Assembly (NCBI GenBank): GCA_964020085.1
Contig: OZ026604.1
Coordinates: 5,521,667 to 5,585,666 of the forward strand
Reading direction: 5' to 3'
DNA: 64,000 bases
From: Micromussa lordhowensis
Lineage: Eukaryota > Cnidaria > Anthozoa > Scleractinia > Lobophylliidae
Of this stretch, positions 24,426 to 34,157 are shown piece after piece. Within the stretch, counting starts at the first letter, position 1, and the number at the start of each line of letters is the position of its first letter. Made by a program: the position numbers and the translations under genes. The notes under the pieces are model-generated. The model was not told the DNA's origin. It saw nothing but the letters and a program-made list of their open reading frames with translations, and made no database searches.

Positions 24426-27400
24426 TCTGTGGGAGTATTACAAGATAATTTGGTTTTATCAACTGAATTGATAATGTGAATTGGCCACCGTAGAGAGATT
24501 CGAAAGCTGACGTTTCGAGCGTTAGCCCTTCACCGGAACGAATCTATTCGCGCGAAGGGCTAACGCTCGAAACGTCAGCTTTCGAATCTCTTTACGGTGG
24601 CCAATTCACATTATCAACTCAGTTAATAAAACCAAATTGTCTTGACATCAAAAGGAGTTACGTCACATTTTACGCATCATGAAAAGGTAAGACTAAATTT
24701 TTCAAGTTCGTCGTTTGTAATCCGTGTCAATCTTCTCCATCTTCAACCATCCGTGTTCCTTAATGGTTTACATTGGTATTATTATCTCTCTGATGTTTTT
24801 CTATCTTAGTAAACTATTATTTTCAGGGTTACTTCAGTTTAAAGATAATTTTGTACGTGTCTAAAATGACTTTTTCTTTTTCTCTTTTCTCTGTTTTGGT
24901 TGGTTTTGTATATTTTTCTTTTGTTTGTTTGTTTGTGTGTTTTACTAACCTGTTCCATTACAAAATCCTCCAGGTCATCCGCATCCTCTTCCTGATCTTG
25001 TACCCAAGCAGCACACGCAGATAGTTCTCGGCTCTGGTCCTCATCTCCCGCTTCAACCTGAAGCTCTTCACACTTGCCATCAAGAGTGCTACTCGTCACA
25101 TAAACCTGTACAATACATCGAATATATCAAACTGGGATTACACGACTGTTGAGGCGGGTTGAAACACTTGCTCCTGTCTGAGTTTAGACTCTTGTGCCAC
25201 TTTTCAAGTCAACATTTTAACTATAAAAATGTAAATTAGGCGTAGCAAATGAATGCAGCCGTATCTGGGTTCATCTTATTATAACTGAAGCACAAAGAGA
25301 GCTTCGCTGGCAAAGGCCTAAAATTAGCCAATGAGCACGCGGGAATTTCTGCAGTAATCGTAAAAAAGAAACTTTATCAATTTATGTTATCAACATTACA
25401 TTTTATACACTGTGCACAAGTACTCTTTCAACAACAACAACAACAATCTTTATTCGTACTCACACATACTTGCTTAAAACTACAAAAAGTTACACAATTA
25501 AACAAAATTTTTGAAAATAAAATTGGAGTACTAGCTGCTAGTACAGGCAGCCAGTTAACATCGCCATTAAATAAAATTAGAATAGAGGTCAGCAAGAAGA
25601 TTGGAGCACAAATGCACACACAAGAAAAAAAGAAGAGGAGAAACGAAACGGTATTTATATGACATAAAGGAAGTCTAAAATAATACATGTAATATTCAAA
25701 GATAGAATGTTTGGTTAAATGATCCTTTGATGAAATAACACACACATCACAATTATTATGATTGTACCTTGCGCCTGATCATGGACCACAGTATTTCATC
25801 GACAGTGCCTCGTGCAATCAAATAGTGAACATTAACAGGTAGCGTCTGACCAATCCTGTGAGCTCTGTCTTCTGCCTGGATAATGACTCCAGGGGTGTAA
25901 TGGAGCTCGGCAAAAACTACATGATGAGCTGCAGTTAGAGTAAGGCCCTGTTAAGAAAAAAATGAGGATACAGACAAGTAAATAAATGATGAACAAACGC
26001 AGCAATATGTCAATTCTAGATTGAATTCTTGTTGTGTACAGTGTGCATGTATTATGGGAGGCGCGGTGAGCTCATGGTTAGCACACGTCTCTGGGTCGAG
26101 TGGTCTGGGTTAGAGCCCTGGTGGGGGACATTGTGTTGTGTAATTGGGCAAGACACTTTATAATTCTCACAATGCCTCTCTCCACTCAGGTGTATAACTG
26201 GGTACCAGCGAGTTTAATGCTGGGGGTAACCCTGCAATGGACTAGTATCCCATCCAGGGGGGAGTAGAAATACTACTCCTAGTCGCTTCATGCTACAGAA
26301 CCTGGGATACGTTCCAGCCTGATGGGCCACTTGGCTGGCATACAGACTTTACCTTACATGTATTACAGACAAAGACACAAGTTGAATGGAAAACCAGACA
26401 AAGGTGCAAACATTAATTTTTGCATTTTGAAAGTACCATTGATTCACATCTGCTATTGGTTTTGTCCTAGATACAGCAAGTAGAAATAAAATTCAGATTG
26501 GTTTTGCTTTCCACTAGGGTTTCCAGTACAATAAACAGATACAAATGCACAGCAAGGAACAAAGTTTACAAAGATTTCTGTAAACTTTCCACAAATGAAA
26601 CCTACAGTATTATGACCCACAGTTAGTGATGGTAAATCCTCACTTTCAAACTATGAATTTAAAAAAATATCCACTGCACATTATCATGGATACTCACAAA
26701 TGAAGCTGCTTCAATGGACAGGGCTGCAATGCGTATATTGGGATCAGTTTGAAATGAATGAACTAAATCCTAAAACAAAAATGTAGAGTACATGTACATG
26801 TAAGTTGATCATGACACTATACATTGCAGAAACAACATCTGGTGTACATTGTGTAATAATCTCGTGCCAGGAAGAACACAGCTAAATATTATGCTGAAAC
26901 TGGCATCAGGATGTTATTGCTCATTTTGAAGCATTTTAAATTCCATGTATGTACATGTCTGTACATGTACCAGTTGCTTTCAGTTATGAGTTCCCTGGTA
27001 TTTCACCACTTTAGCCTCCTGTTCATGTACACATACATGTACACGTGCATGTAGATTGGCTTTTACTTAGTAAATTCAGTAGTTTAAGTTTGAAATGGTC
27101 AGAAGACAAGATTTCTCTCTCTGACTTTTGAATAATTTCATGTTGTGTTTATTTACTCATTCAAGAATTCTAGTATTGTAGAAGTGGATCATGTGTATTA
27201 AAGGTAAATGTGGTTGAGTGCTGATCAATACCCTCAATCATCACTTTATCACACTGCATCGACATCCACAGTTGGTCGAGAGTCAACATGCCATCAAGTC
27301 TTGATCAGTGTACATATGAGTTGGTTGACACTCAGTCAACTATCCACCAACTGTTGATCAAGTGTTGATTGAGATGTTGATCGATACATCAACAGAGCGT

Positions 27401-29075
27401 TGATTGGGGGTCAATCGGTGGTATCAATCGACGCTAGACCACAGATGTCTTTAAATAGCACACATGATCATGATGTTATAAGTACCCAAACTTCCCATTC
27501 TGCACTGCAGTGATACTGGTGGCTACTGTATATGGCATGGTACATATATAACATACATGTAGATATCATTTTATGCACAACACTTTCTGGTAGCATACAC
27601 TGTACACGTACGATGAAATATCCCACTTGTCACTTGTATCAATTTATTGTACATGCATGCACATGTATACACACCTGCCTAGTGGCTTATGCACACACTA
27701 CGAAAAAGACCATGGTATACAGTGTACAACTCAAAAGCATTGAGTAACTAAATGCAGTATGTACATCAGAGACAAGCATACCCCTCTAAGGCCTGAAGCT
27801 ACATTGCCAGCGATACAGATGTATTTTACTTTCAAGGTCACCAACTTCTTCTCTATAGCCTCACGCACACACTGGTGACGGAAAAACACAATGAACTTGC
27901 TATCCATTCCTTGGGCCAGGTCCTCAATGTATTTTAGAACAGGACCAATCTACAGACAGCAGGCAAGGGAGACAGGGTGATGAGTAAAATGTACATGTGA
28001 TACATGATAGCATCTAATAAAGACATTGGCATGTGAATGGCTGACAGCCGACAGCCATTCACAGGGGCAGCTATTTACCACACTATAACTCCTGTGAGAG
28101 ATGACTGTGGTGGTCTAATATTTGCATTCTGGACTCTTGGATGACTCTGCCTCTACACCCAGAAATATAAATGGGTACTGGCTGCAAATGTTTAGGGCAT
28201 CCTGATAGAATGCAGGAGGGAAATCTGTGATGGACTAGCACACCATCTAGGTGAGTACAAATACTTCTACTGTAGCTGCTTTGTGCTACATAAAATCAAA
28301 GATAAGCATCAAGCACTTTATGACGTTGAGCAAGTTGAGCTTGAGTCTTAGTTTTCTATTTGAAATGTAGCTTTCCCAAAGAGCCCAAGATTTAGTTGAG
28401 TTCTGAACCACCATGAATCAATTATCCTATTTTAACCAAAATTAATACAACCCCAGTTCCAAACTTGTTCATTTTTTTTCCTTTTTTTGGTAAAGTTCCA
28501 TGCCTCTACATGTACTTGGTGCATAAGTACATATATGTAGTTTCTCTTCAGAGGCGGCTACACCAACATGACAGAGCACTGTACTCTAAATATTACTAAA
28601 ATAAATTAGGATCTAAAAATTGTATGTCTGACAACTCTCATGACTGGTTTGCAGTGAGTTCAACAGCACAAGACAACTCACCTTTACAAGACCAGTATAC
28701 TTATAAACTTCAGTTGATAGTCTGTGCATTTCAAACAGAGGTGACTTGATGGACAGATTGTCAACATCTGCATCACCTCTAAGAATAGCAGAGCATCTCT
28801 TGAACTCTTTCATGGTCTCTTGCAGCTTCTAGAGAAAAGAGAAAATTTCTTATTATTGGCAGTGATCAGGCTGTTCTTACATGTAGAAAATCATTTTTCT
28901 AAATGTACATAATATATACATGTACATGTACCATCCAATATCATGATTACTGGAGTTCAAAGGATAACTAACGCCTTTCTATAGCATGTTAAAAGTTAGG
29001 CTTGCCGAAAAACAAGATAATTTGGTTTTATCAACTGGGTTGATAATGTGAATTGTCCACCGTAAAGAGATTCGG

Positions 29076-29109
<34 letters not shown>

Positions 29110-32100
29110 GCAAATAGAGTTTGTACTGTAATCAACTAATGACAGACAGTGATTTAAAGGGGAAACTCTAAACAATCAAGGGGGCACTTGGCCCAAAGCA
29201 ACTCAAGCTAAAACAATTCACATACACTGCATATTTTTATGGCTTTTTTGTCCCCATTACCTTTGCGTTTTCACCAGTAGACTCGGAAATGTCAAAAATC
29301 ACTTTCTGTCTTCTCTTTGGTGGCAGCTGAGTTAAAACCTACAGCCAAAAAAAAGTAATCATAACAATAATTTTAGTTTAACTTTATGATAAATACATTC
29401 TCATGTTCTCATACCCCCATTTTAAACCCACCATTGTGAAGCAATTAACAGAAATTAATTTCATTTTCAGTAAATTTGACAATCCTTAAATATACACATG
29501 TACAGGTGCAGTGTACAACAGTCTCTTTTTTTGTAAACTCCAGAAACTGAAATGACAATTTGTGACAACTACATTTGTGACCACTAAGTGGTCTATGTTA
29601 TACAATGCATCTGTTGATGATTTCTTTGTCACTGTTGGTTTCCATTCATTGCTGTTGATTATAATTAACCAAAGAATAAATGAATTATATCTTTCAATCC
29701 TTTAGAATCATTACTTTGAAGAAACGTACTGCAGCTTGAGACTAAACAACCCTTGACAGTTAAGGGACACTGACCTCTTTCTTGAGTCGCCGTACCATTA
29801 CATGGGTCTTCAGAAGGTGGTAAAGTTCATCAAGGTTTGATGCACCACTGTAGAAGGAGAAATTAAACACCAGTGTTGCTATAGTCTTTTATTATTAAAA
29901 TTGAACATACATGTATGATTATAAATTTCCAATGCATGTTTAAAGATGATTTCCAGTCCTTACAGCACACTCTCAAGAGTTTGTTTGTGGTTTTAGTTTT
30001 GCTTCATGTGAGACATCACAAAATGTAAACATTACACAGCTACATGTACTTACATGTACATGAAGTCAATTCAAAGTTTCAAAACGAATTCCATAATGGA
30101 TGTGAAGCGGTTGAAGCTTTATAATTCATTCTTTCTCATATCACTTGATGAAACAACTTTGCAGCTGTAAAAATCAATGATAGTTTTGGAAAAAAGGCCT
30201 CAAAGAAAAGGTACAGGTATGTCAATCGTTCACAACAAATGTCATTGATTTGTATTCCATTGAGTGGGAACTTACATGTATAATGTTTATAAACATTAGG
30301 GTGCTGAGACTGCGCTGTACAGACTGGAAATCATATTTAATATTATCTGATATACTAGCTGTAATTACTAAAATTAAATATCATCTTGTGCAGTTAAATT
30401 ATAACTTTTAACTGGTAGAGTTGTTCCATAATCAGTCATTTAGACTTATCTTTTGATCTTCTGTTTGACTGACAGTCACTGTAAAATCTAACTAAAGGAG
30501 TATCACATACTGTGTATTGTTAACTAAGAAATACGTCATGTAAACTGTTTATGAAACCAACTGCCTACCTCAGTTCAAAACAAGACTGCCCATCTAGTTT
30601 AAGTGTGCACAAATTTTGCTACATGTAGCTTGTTTTTCTTTTATACCTACATTAATATAATATACCATGCCTTGGAAAATACAACATATCAAAATACAGG
30701 AAAAGGATGTACCCTACACTATAGATCAGATGGTGTTACACCCAACCTTCCGATCATGTGTTGCACTGATTTTACTGGCCACTGTAATTTCTGTGGCATG
30801 GTATAAAAAGGCTCTTACATGTGTATACTGAGAAAATGCAAGTGCCTCAAGGGATATTTTACAATAGCAATAGAGCACTTTGTCTGTGTTTAATACATAG
30901 CCTCATCTAAACACGAGGAGGATTGGAGAATTCTCGAAAGTTATGCAAACCCTCGAATACGTCTCGGGTTTGCATAACTTTCGAGAATTCTCCAACCCTC
31001 CGAGTGTTAAGACAAGGCTAGCTATGTAAACACCGAAAAAGTGCTCTATTGCTTTTATAAAATAAAAAAAAATATGCTCAAAAATATGCGCGAATCTAAA
31101 ACGTCACAACCATGTTTACATAGTTTACTCTCATCTAAACACACCTATCAACCAATGAGAGCACGCGTAGTGGCTCAGTTACTTTATAATACTGTATACA
31201 ACTCAAAGGTATTGGACAAGTACAAGTACATGGGGAGGGAGAGGGGATCAAGCATCTCTTGAGCCAGATTGATTACGTATCACCTCAAAATACCTTGTGT
31301 CAAAGCGATGCTCTCCTCTGTAATAAACTTGGTGGGCATCGCAGTAACGTTTGACAAACTTACTGAAGGAACCAAACTTGCCAGGACAAACAATGTCAAG
31401 CTGGAAATACAGCTGGAAAAAGAACAAAATACTGTATCTAGGGAGAGTTGATTTTATTGGACAGGAAAAAAATTTGGAAATCCAATTACCAAGAGGGCCA
31501 GTATATGTACATTTCAGTTTCGCCCCCACTAAAATATTACTTGCCCATTACATGTAGGTGTGCAATGTTGATGCCTTATATCAACTACATCATTTACTAC
31601 ACTGTACATGTACAGGTACATGTAGGTACTGTCTATAATTAACAATTAGATTATGAGCTCAAGATTTCTATCGCGTGATAGTTGACGAGGGCGCAGCCCG
31701 AGTCAACTATCGCGCGATAGAAATCGAGAGCGAATAATCTAATTGTTTGAGTATAAATCTACTAGTCGTTCAAAACTTATTCTAAATCCTCTTCTCAACA
31801 CTTCGAAAACGCCAAGAAACGGCCATCATTTTGTTAACAAGTGCACACTGTTACGCTACTCACTATCTATCACAGAATAGATAGTGAGTAGCGTAGCCAA
31901 TCAGAGAACGGCATTCGTGATAGAACGCTAGTAGATTTATACTAATCAGTGATAGACTTTTAATAACAAAATGAGCTTACTGGTTCTACAGTATACGTAC
32001 ACAAGATTCTGGACAGTGGCACAAATTTTGTGTCAGATGCAGGGGAAACTACTGGTATAACGGTAATCAGAGGAAGAGCATGAGAAAAGTTTGATTGTCA

Positions 32101-34157
32101 GTGCTTTCAACTCATTTCCTCAAGTTTTGAAATTGGTTTTGATTGGAGGTTATAACCAGCAAGACTACTGAGGCTGATAAAAATTTCACTTGCCCACCTG
32201 ACCACCAAATTTCTATTTTCACTTGCCCAAATGCAAAATTTAATTTTGCTGTGCAATTGGATCTGGGCTTTTTCCCTATCTGATTGTAAGGACAAATTAT
32301 CCTACGCCTTTTTAAAATAGTTTTATGTCAGGGCCAAATCAACAAACCTCCCTTGGCCTTGCTAGAGATGGTGTTCCACTCAGTAAAATGGCATGCTTGG
32401 CCTTCTTGCAAAGTTGATGAAGCCGCTGTGTGCGTGCTGCACGTCTGGTCTTCAAGTAGTGTGATTCATCTATAATAACGATATTGAACTTGTGGGTTTC
32501 CAGAGCTTGCAGCAAGAGTTTAGAGGTCCCAGCACTCAACAAGCCATATCCAACAATATGAATCAGGGCTTTACCAAGGTTGCTGAAAAACAAAGATCAA
32601 GAGAGACACTTTCAAGACCCTGAGTTTTGGCCAGGGTGAATTGTGCACAGTGCAGCAATAGAAAACAATAGAAACCTCCTTATCATGAAAACCAAAACCA
32701 TAACAGACATGCGAAAAGCATACATGTAGTGATAAATACTGGGATTTTTTACCCTACTTCATGACCATTTAGTATTTTTTTAATTGTTGTACACTATTTT
32801 TATTTCTAATTTCCTATTTTACATGTATGTAATTAAGGCAAGAGTTAAAGATGCAAGAGCTGGGGCTGAACTACATGTAGGGAATTGTTTCAGGAAGTTC
32901 GGTTGATTACTCTCTGAAATTAAAGAAAATGAGATATGAAAACACACTGACCTCGCCTTAGAATTCCAGAAATCCCATTTCCGAGGACCTTGTTGTAAAC
33001 ATTATTAATTTTTTTTCCGGAGACTCTGCACAGAAGACCACCTATGACAGTCTGTATCTTACCCCCCCCCCCCCTCCCCCCTCCAGAAGAGTGAGGGTTT
33101 CCAGAGGAGGGGAGAAGGGGGAGAGTGAAGTACTTAGTGGGGGTCCCTTGAGAGGTATACATGTAAATATCGTCTAGGAAACCATAATTATTATTATTGT
33201 CTTTAGCAACAGAGAGTCACACAGACCTGATATCACTTCCAGATCTAATCAGGTTCAAGTTCTGGGGTTCAACTTCAGGTAGCCATTTCTCAATCTCATC
33301 AATCCAAGAAAATTTCACAGAAGATGGCGCCACAATCAACAGCGGCCAGACATCTTTGTAATAATATGCAATGCTTATTGCCTGAAGAGTTTTTCCAAGA
33401 CCCATCTGCATATGAGAGAAAAATTTGGACACATGTACTGACTTTATGAGGTTGTATACCAAATTCCCAGAACTATTATGAAATCAAAAATATGGTCAGC
33501 AGTAAGGAAAATTAAGATGTCAATAATTTTATTTGAGCTTACATAGCCATAAATTTGACTGCTGTCAACATTGACCAAAATTAAATACATGTAATATATA
33601 GATTTAGCCAAGCCTAAAAATGGAGCTACATGTACTGGGCCCAGATGTTCAAAGCCCAATTAAGTTAACCCAGGATAGGCGACAAATTTGATTTAAGTTA
33701 TAATAACCTAGCCATAATAACCACGAGAAAATCAATTCATGGGTTTCCTAATCTTTGCTATGTTGGTATATACATGTAGGACTCCGCTTAATTGTCGGCC
33801 CTTCGGGCCATAAACTTAATTTCAATGACTTCAAACCTTCAGCTTACCTCGTCTCCGATTAAACATCTGCAGCAAAGAAAACTGTGATTAGTAATTTTGC
33901 TTTAGCATTAAAATGCTCAAGAAATTAAAATCAGTTGGCATAATGAATAAATGAACCTTTAAAACGCGTCATGGCCGACTTACCACGCGCGAAAACATTG
34001 AGAATTTTGCAAAATTTAACACGTTCTCCAGAATTGAGCGATTGCATTACCTTCCCTGCTTTCTTATTCCAAACCTGACGCCCTCCTTTTGGAAATCAAG
34101 TAAAGCCTTTCTCAGCGAACGAGGCAAGAACTTTAAACTTTTCGGAGTTCCCGCCAT
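12131..34157 (-). CDS. ZRANB3: ZRANB3: DNA annealing helicase and HNH endonuclease (20 exons)
   Basis: Replication-fork remodeller: a SNF2-type ATPase that reanneals DNA and reverses stalled forks, recruited by PCNA, with a structure-specific HNH nuclease. Exons in transcript order: 34051-34157, 33848-33866, 33227-33405, 32348-32582, 31294-31412, 29775-29847, 29261-29338, 28682-28828, 27782-27949, 26698-26769, 25768-25947, 24950-25105, 23809-24064, 18906-22120, 17950-18080, 17576-17660, 16553-16682, 15493-15722, 12831-13040, 12131-12325. They total 5985 nt, in frame throughout, 1994 residues. All junctions are GT/AG and fit the human protein by eye. Domains: helicase N lobe (Walker A GLGKT, T48; DESH 140-143), C lobe ([11 protein letters not shown] 423-433), PIP box QRDLRSFF 523-530, NZF 1067-1090 and 1232-1255, HNH 1931-1965. 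Human ZRANB3 is about 1079 residues; the excess lies in exon 14. Confidence 0.93.
13045..13425. repeat. dispersed repeat in ZRANB3 intron 18
   Basis: Contains GGTCACCAACGGGCCA, shared with 22273-22290, two copies of GAGCGGGCAAGATG, and the palindrome-like CCTCGACTCCGTCTCGGTCC. No gene. Likely an old transposon fragment. Confidence 0.45.
14439..14545 (+). mobile_element. hammerhead-foldback family, copy B (single arm)
   Basis: Single-arm copy on the plus strand. Helix I strand GATTCG (one base off its partner GGAATC), core CCGATGA, stem II GGGC...GCTC, GAAA, then CGTC at 14471-14474, followed by the family tail GGTGGCCAATTCACATTATC and AACCCAGTTGATAA. Core carries C where the ribozyme consensus has U4. 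Confidence 0.7.
14865..14980. mobile_element. 116-bp foldback element with 9-bp target duplication
   Basis: Starts TAGCCTGCGAACAGGCTCCC and ends with the exact complement. AAGATAACT flanks both sides (14856-14864 and 14981-14989). Located in ZRANB3 intron 18. Interior contains a T/C-rich tract and no ORF of interest. Confidence 0.88.
15280..15370. repeat. imperfect hairpin in intron 18
   Basis: CACTTAGTCCATCG near 15288 pairs with CGACGGACTAAG near 15350-15361, with a 45-base loop. Probably a small degraded foldback element. Confidence 0.4.
15493..18080 (-). CDS. ZRANB3: ZRANB3 exons 15-18 (substrate-recognition domain and Cys cluster)
   Basis: Exon 15 (17950-18080): [20 protein letters not shown]. 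Exon 16 (17576-17660): [20 protein letters not shown]. Exon 17 (16553-16682): [18 protein letters not shown]. Exon 18 (15493-15722): [13 protein letters not shown] then [16 protein letters not shown]. The cysteine pattern C-x2-C...C-x3-C matches the zinc-binding segment that precedes the HNH domain in vertebrate ZRANB3. Exon 16 is only 85 nt and lies between two SINE-bearing introns. Confidence 0.88.
16250..16505 (-). mobile_element. tRNA-derived SINE, copy 2
   Basis: Minus strand starts GGAGGCAGCGTGGCTGAGTG with A-box TGGCTGAGTGGTTAG, then CACGGGTTTAAGTCCCGCTC (B-box), then the body with GAGTTGTTTCTCGGTGGA and TAGTTGGGATTTTTAAGCC. Best-preserved head of the three copies. It sits just outside ZRANB3 exon 17, in intron 17. 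Confidence 0.87.
17187..17430 (+). mobile_element. second SINE family, copy 1
   Basis: tRNA-like head GGCGCGGTGGCCTCGTGGTT (A-box) with B-box GGTTCGAGCC about 35 bases later, then TTGGGCAAGACACTTTACTC, GATGGACTAGCATC and CGCTTCATGCTACAGAAA. The same order recurs at 26055-26350. Different body from the first SINE family. Confidence 0.8.
18160..18430. repeat. dispersed AAAACGGAGC-type repeat, copy 2
   Basis: Shares GGTTAGGCCTAC, CTAATCCGTCACGAAAACGG, GGAGGAATTTGAAAACGCCGG and GATTTCCCTATCCGAGTTTT with 11595-12005. Located in ZRANB3 intron 14. Confidence 0.6.
18906..22120 (-). CDS. ZRANB3: ZRANB3 exon 14: 3.2-kb exon with two NZF zinc fingers
   Basis: One 3215-nt exon encoding 1071 residues (protein 597-1668). 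Most is acidic, serine-rich, low-complexity linker. Two NZF (RanBP2-type) fingers are clear: [20 protein letters not shown] and [20 protein letters not shown], each with four cysteines in C-x2-C-x10-C-x2-C spacing and the T-F dipeptide that in NZFs contacts ubiquitin. Human ZRANB3 has one such finger. The exon ends [19 protein letters not shown], the start of the conserved substrate-recognition domain, with donor GTAAAC. Basic patches ([25 protein letters not shown]) could be nuclear localisation signals. Confidence 0.92.
22388..22799. mobile_element. 412-bp long-arm foldback element with 9-bp target duplication
   Basis: Arms of about 200 bp: left TCAAACTAAGTGAAGCGTAC then CCCTCAAGATTGCATTAAT; right arm is the near-complement. 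The centre is TAGGTTTGAAACCTGCTAG. GGTGGCCAT lies directly outside both ends (22379-22387 and 22800-22808). In ZRANB3 intron 13. Long terminal inverted repeats plus 9-bp target duplications fit a Mutator-like MITE (inference). Confidence 0.85.
23809..24064 (-). CDS. ZRANB3: ZRANB3 exon 13 (PIP box)
   Basis: Begins [10 protein letters not shown] and then [12 protein letters not shown], a textbook PCNA-interacting PIP box (Q-x-x-L-x-x-F-F) at residues 523-530, matching the position and wording of the human one (IRSFFVP). The rest is serine-rich and acidic ([17 protein letters not shown]). Acceptor GTACGATGTAG, donor GTAACT. Confidence 0.9.
24393..24645. mobile_element. hammerhead-foldback family, copy C (two arms)
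   Basis: Left arm: outer segment (GTTTCTAAAGAAACTG, GGGAGTATTACAAGAT), inner segment (TTTGGTTTTATCAACTG, AATTGGCCACCGTAGAGA), then the ribozyme-like core on the minus strand (24497-24544). Right arm repeats the inner segment inverted, with a second, shortened core on the plus strand (24546-24588: AAGGGCTAACGCTCGAAACG). In ZRANB3 intron 12. Confidence 0.8.
24690..24870. repeat. dispersed repeat, copy 3 (see 2330)
   Basis: TTTTTCAAGTTCGTCGTTTG, TAATCCGTGT and TTTTTCTATCTTAGTAAACT match 2330-2515 in the same order. Lies in ZRANB3 intron 12. Confidence 0.6.
24950..28828 (-). CDS. ZRANB3: ZRANB3 exons 8-12 (helicase C lobe)
   Basis: Exon 8 (28682-28828) ends [10 protein letters not shown]; exon 9 (27782-27949) [19 protein letters not shown] and YICIAGNV; exon 10 (26698-26769) [20 protein letters not shown]; exon 11 (25768-25947) [17 protein letters not shown] and [11 protein letters not shown]; exon 12 (24950-25105) [19 protein letters not shown], an acidic linker. 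In the family the motif at exon 9 reads I-D-G; here it reads I-A-G (residue 366). All other motif residues I can check are present. Confidence 0.88.
26055..26350 (+). mobile_element. second SINE family, copy 2
   Basis: Longest copy: GGAGGCGCGGTGAGCTCATG head, GGGCAAGACACTTTA, CCACTCAGGTGTATAACTGG, GCTGGGGGTAACCCTGCAAT, GGACTAGTATCCCATCCAGG, CGCTTCATGCTACAGAACC, ending near ACTTTACCTT. In ZRANB3 intron 10. Confidence 0.8.
27225..27435. repeat. degenerate GTTGAT/ATCAAC array
   Basis: More than a dozen copies of GTTGA, TTGAT or their complements in about 200 bases (for example GTTGATCAAGTGTTGATTGA), many arranged as small palindromes such as TTGATCGATACATCAA. In ZRANB3 intron 9. No coding sense. 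Confidence 0.6.
28140..28320 (+). mobile_element. second SINE family, old 5'-truncated copy
   Basis: CTACACCCAGAAATATAAATGG, TGATGGACTAGCAC, ACAAATACTTCT and CTTTGTGCTACATAAA follow the order of 26190-26330 with heavy divergence. Confidence 0.5.
29013..29115 (-). mobile_element. hammerhead-foldback family, copy D (single arm)
   Basis: Minus strand reads GCTCTGACGAAGGGCTAACG then CTCAAAACGTC. The core CUGACGA is exact here, the only copy with U4 intact, but GAAA has become AAAA. Inner tail to AAATTATCTTG follows. In ZRANB3 intron 7. Confidence 0.72.
29261..32582 (-). CDS. ZRANB3: ZRANB3 exons 4-7 (DESH box to end of N lobe)
   Basis: Exon 4 (32348-32582) encodes [13 protein letters not shown] and [18 protein letters not shown], then [13 protein letters not shown]. 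Exon 5 (31294-31412): [19 protein letters not shown]. Exon 6 (29775-29847): [20 protein letters not shown]. Exon 7 (29261-29338): [16 protein letters not shown]. These are motifs II-III and the linker to the C lobe. Motif III is SGTP as in the family. Confidence 0.9.
30862..31062. mobile_element. 200-bp foldback element
   Basis: AGCAATAGAGCACTTT at the left pairs with AAAGTGCTCTATTGCT at the right; inner arms TTCTCGAAAGTTATGCAAAC and complement around a short centre (CCTCGAATACGTCTCGGG). Imperfect across the middle of each arm. In ZRANB3 intron 5. Confidence 0.75.
31640..31965. mobile_element. compound foldback region in ZRANB3 intron 4
   Basis: Three stacked inverted repeats: TTTCTATCGCG(T/C)GATAGTTGAC with its complement around GAGGGCGCAGCCCGAG; AGTATAAATCTACTAG (31750) with CTAGTAGATTTATACT (31935); and a near-perfect hairpin ACGCTACTCACTATCTAT with its complement at 31851-31894. 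The first arm also occurs alone at 5306-5346. Confidence 0.65.
33061..33087. repeat. poly-C tract in ZRANB3 intron 3
   Basis: A run of 14 C interrupted once by T and followed by more C; could form a G4 or i-motif, and is a likely sequencing weak spot. Confidence 0.8.
33227..34157 (-). CDS. ZRANB3: ZRANB3 exons 1-3 (start codon and Walker A)
   Basis: Exon 1 (34051-34157) starts ATGGCGGGAACTCC and encodes [19 protein letters not shown], the first helicase block. Exon 2 is only 19 nt (33848-33866, CLIGDE) and exon 3 (33227-33405) begins [17 protein letters not shown], so the Walker A region is split over three exons. Acceptors TTTGCTGCAG and CATATGCAG and donors GTAATG, GTAAGC and GTCTGT are visible. 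The ATG is 5' of the conserved block and its context (GGCGGG) gives no rival upstream start that I could see. Confidence 0.9.

Noticed and set aside
27225..27435. CRISPR-like array
   Set aside because: Half-sites are short, irregularly spaced and in both orientations, and the genome is eukaryotic.
32920..33162. Minus-strand frame as an extra ZRANB3 exon between exons 3 and 4
   Set aside because: Exon 3 joins exon 4 in phase and the joined protein matches the human spacing residue for residue; an extra exon would break it.
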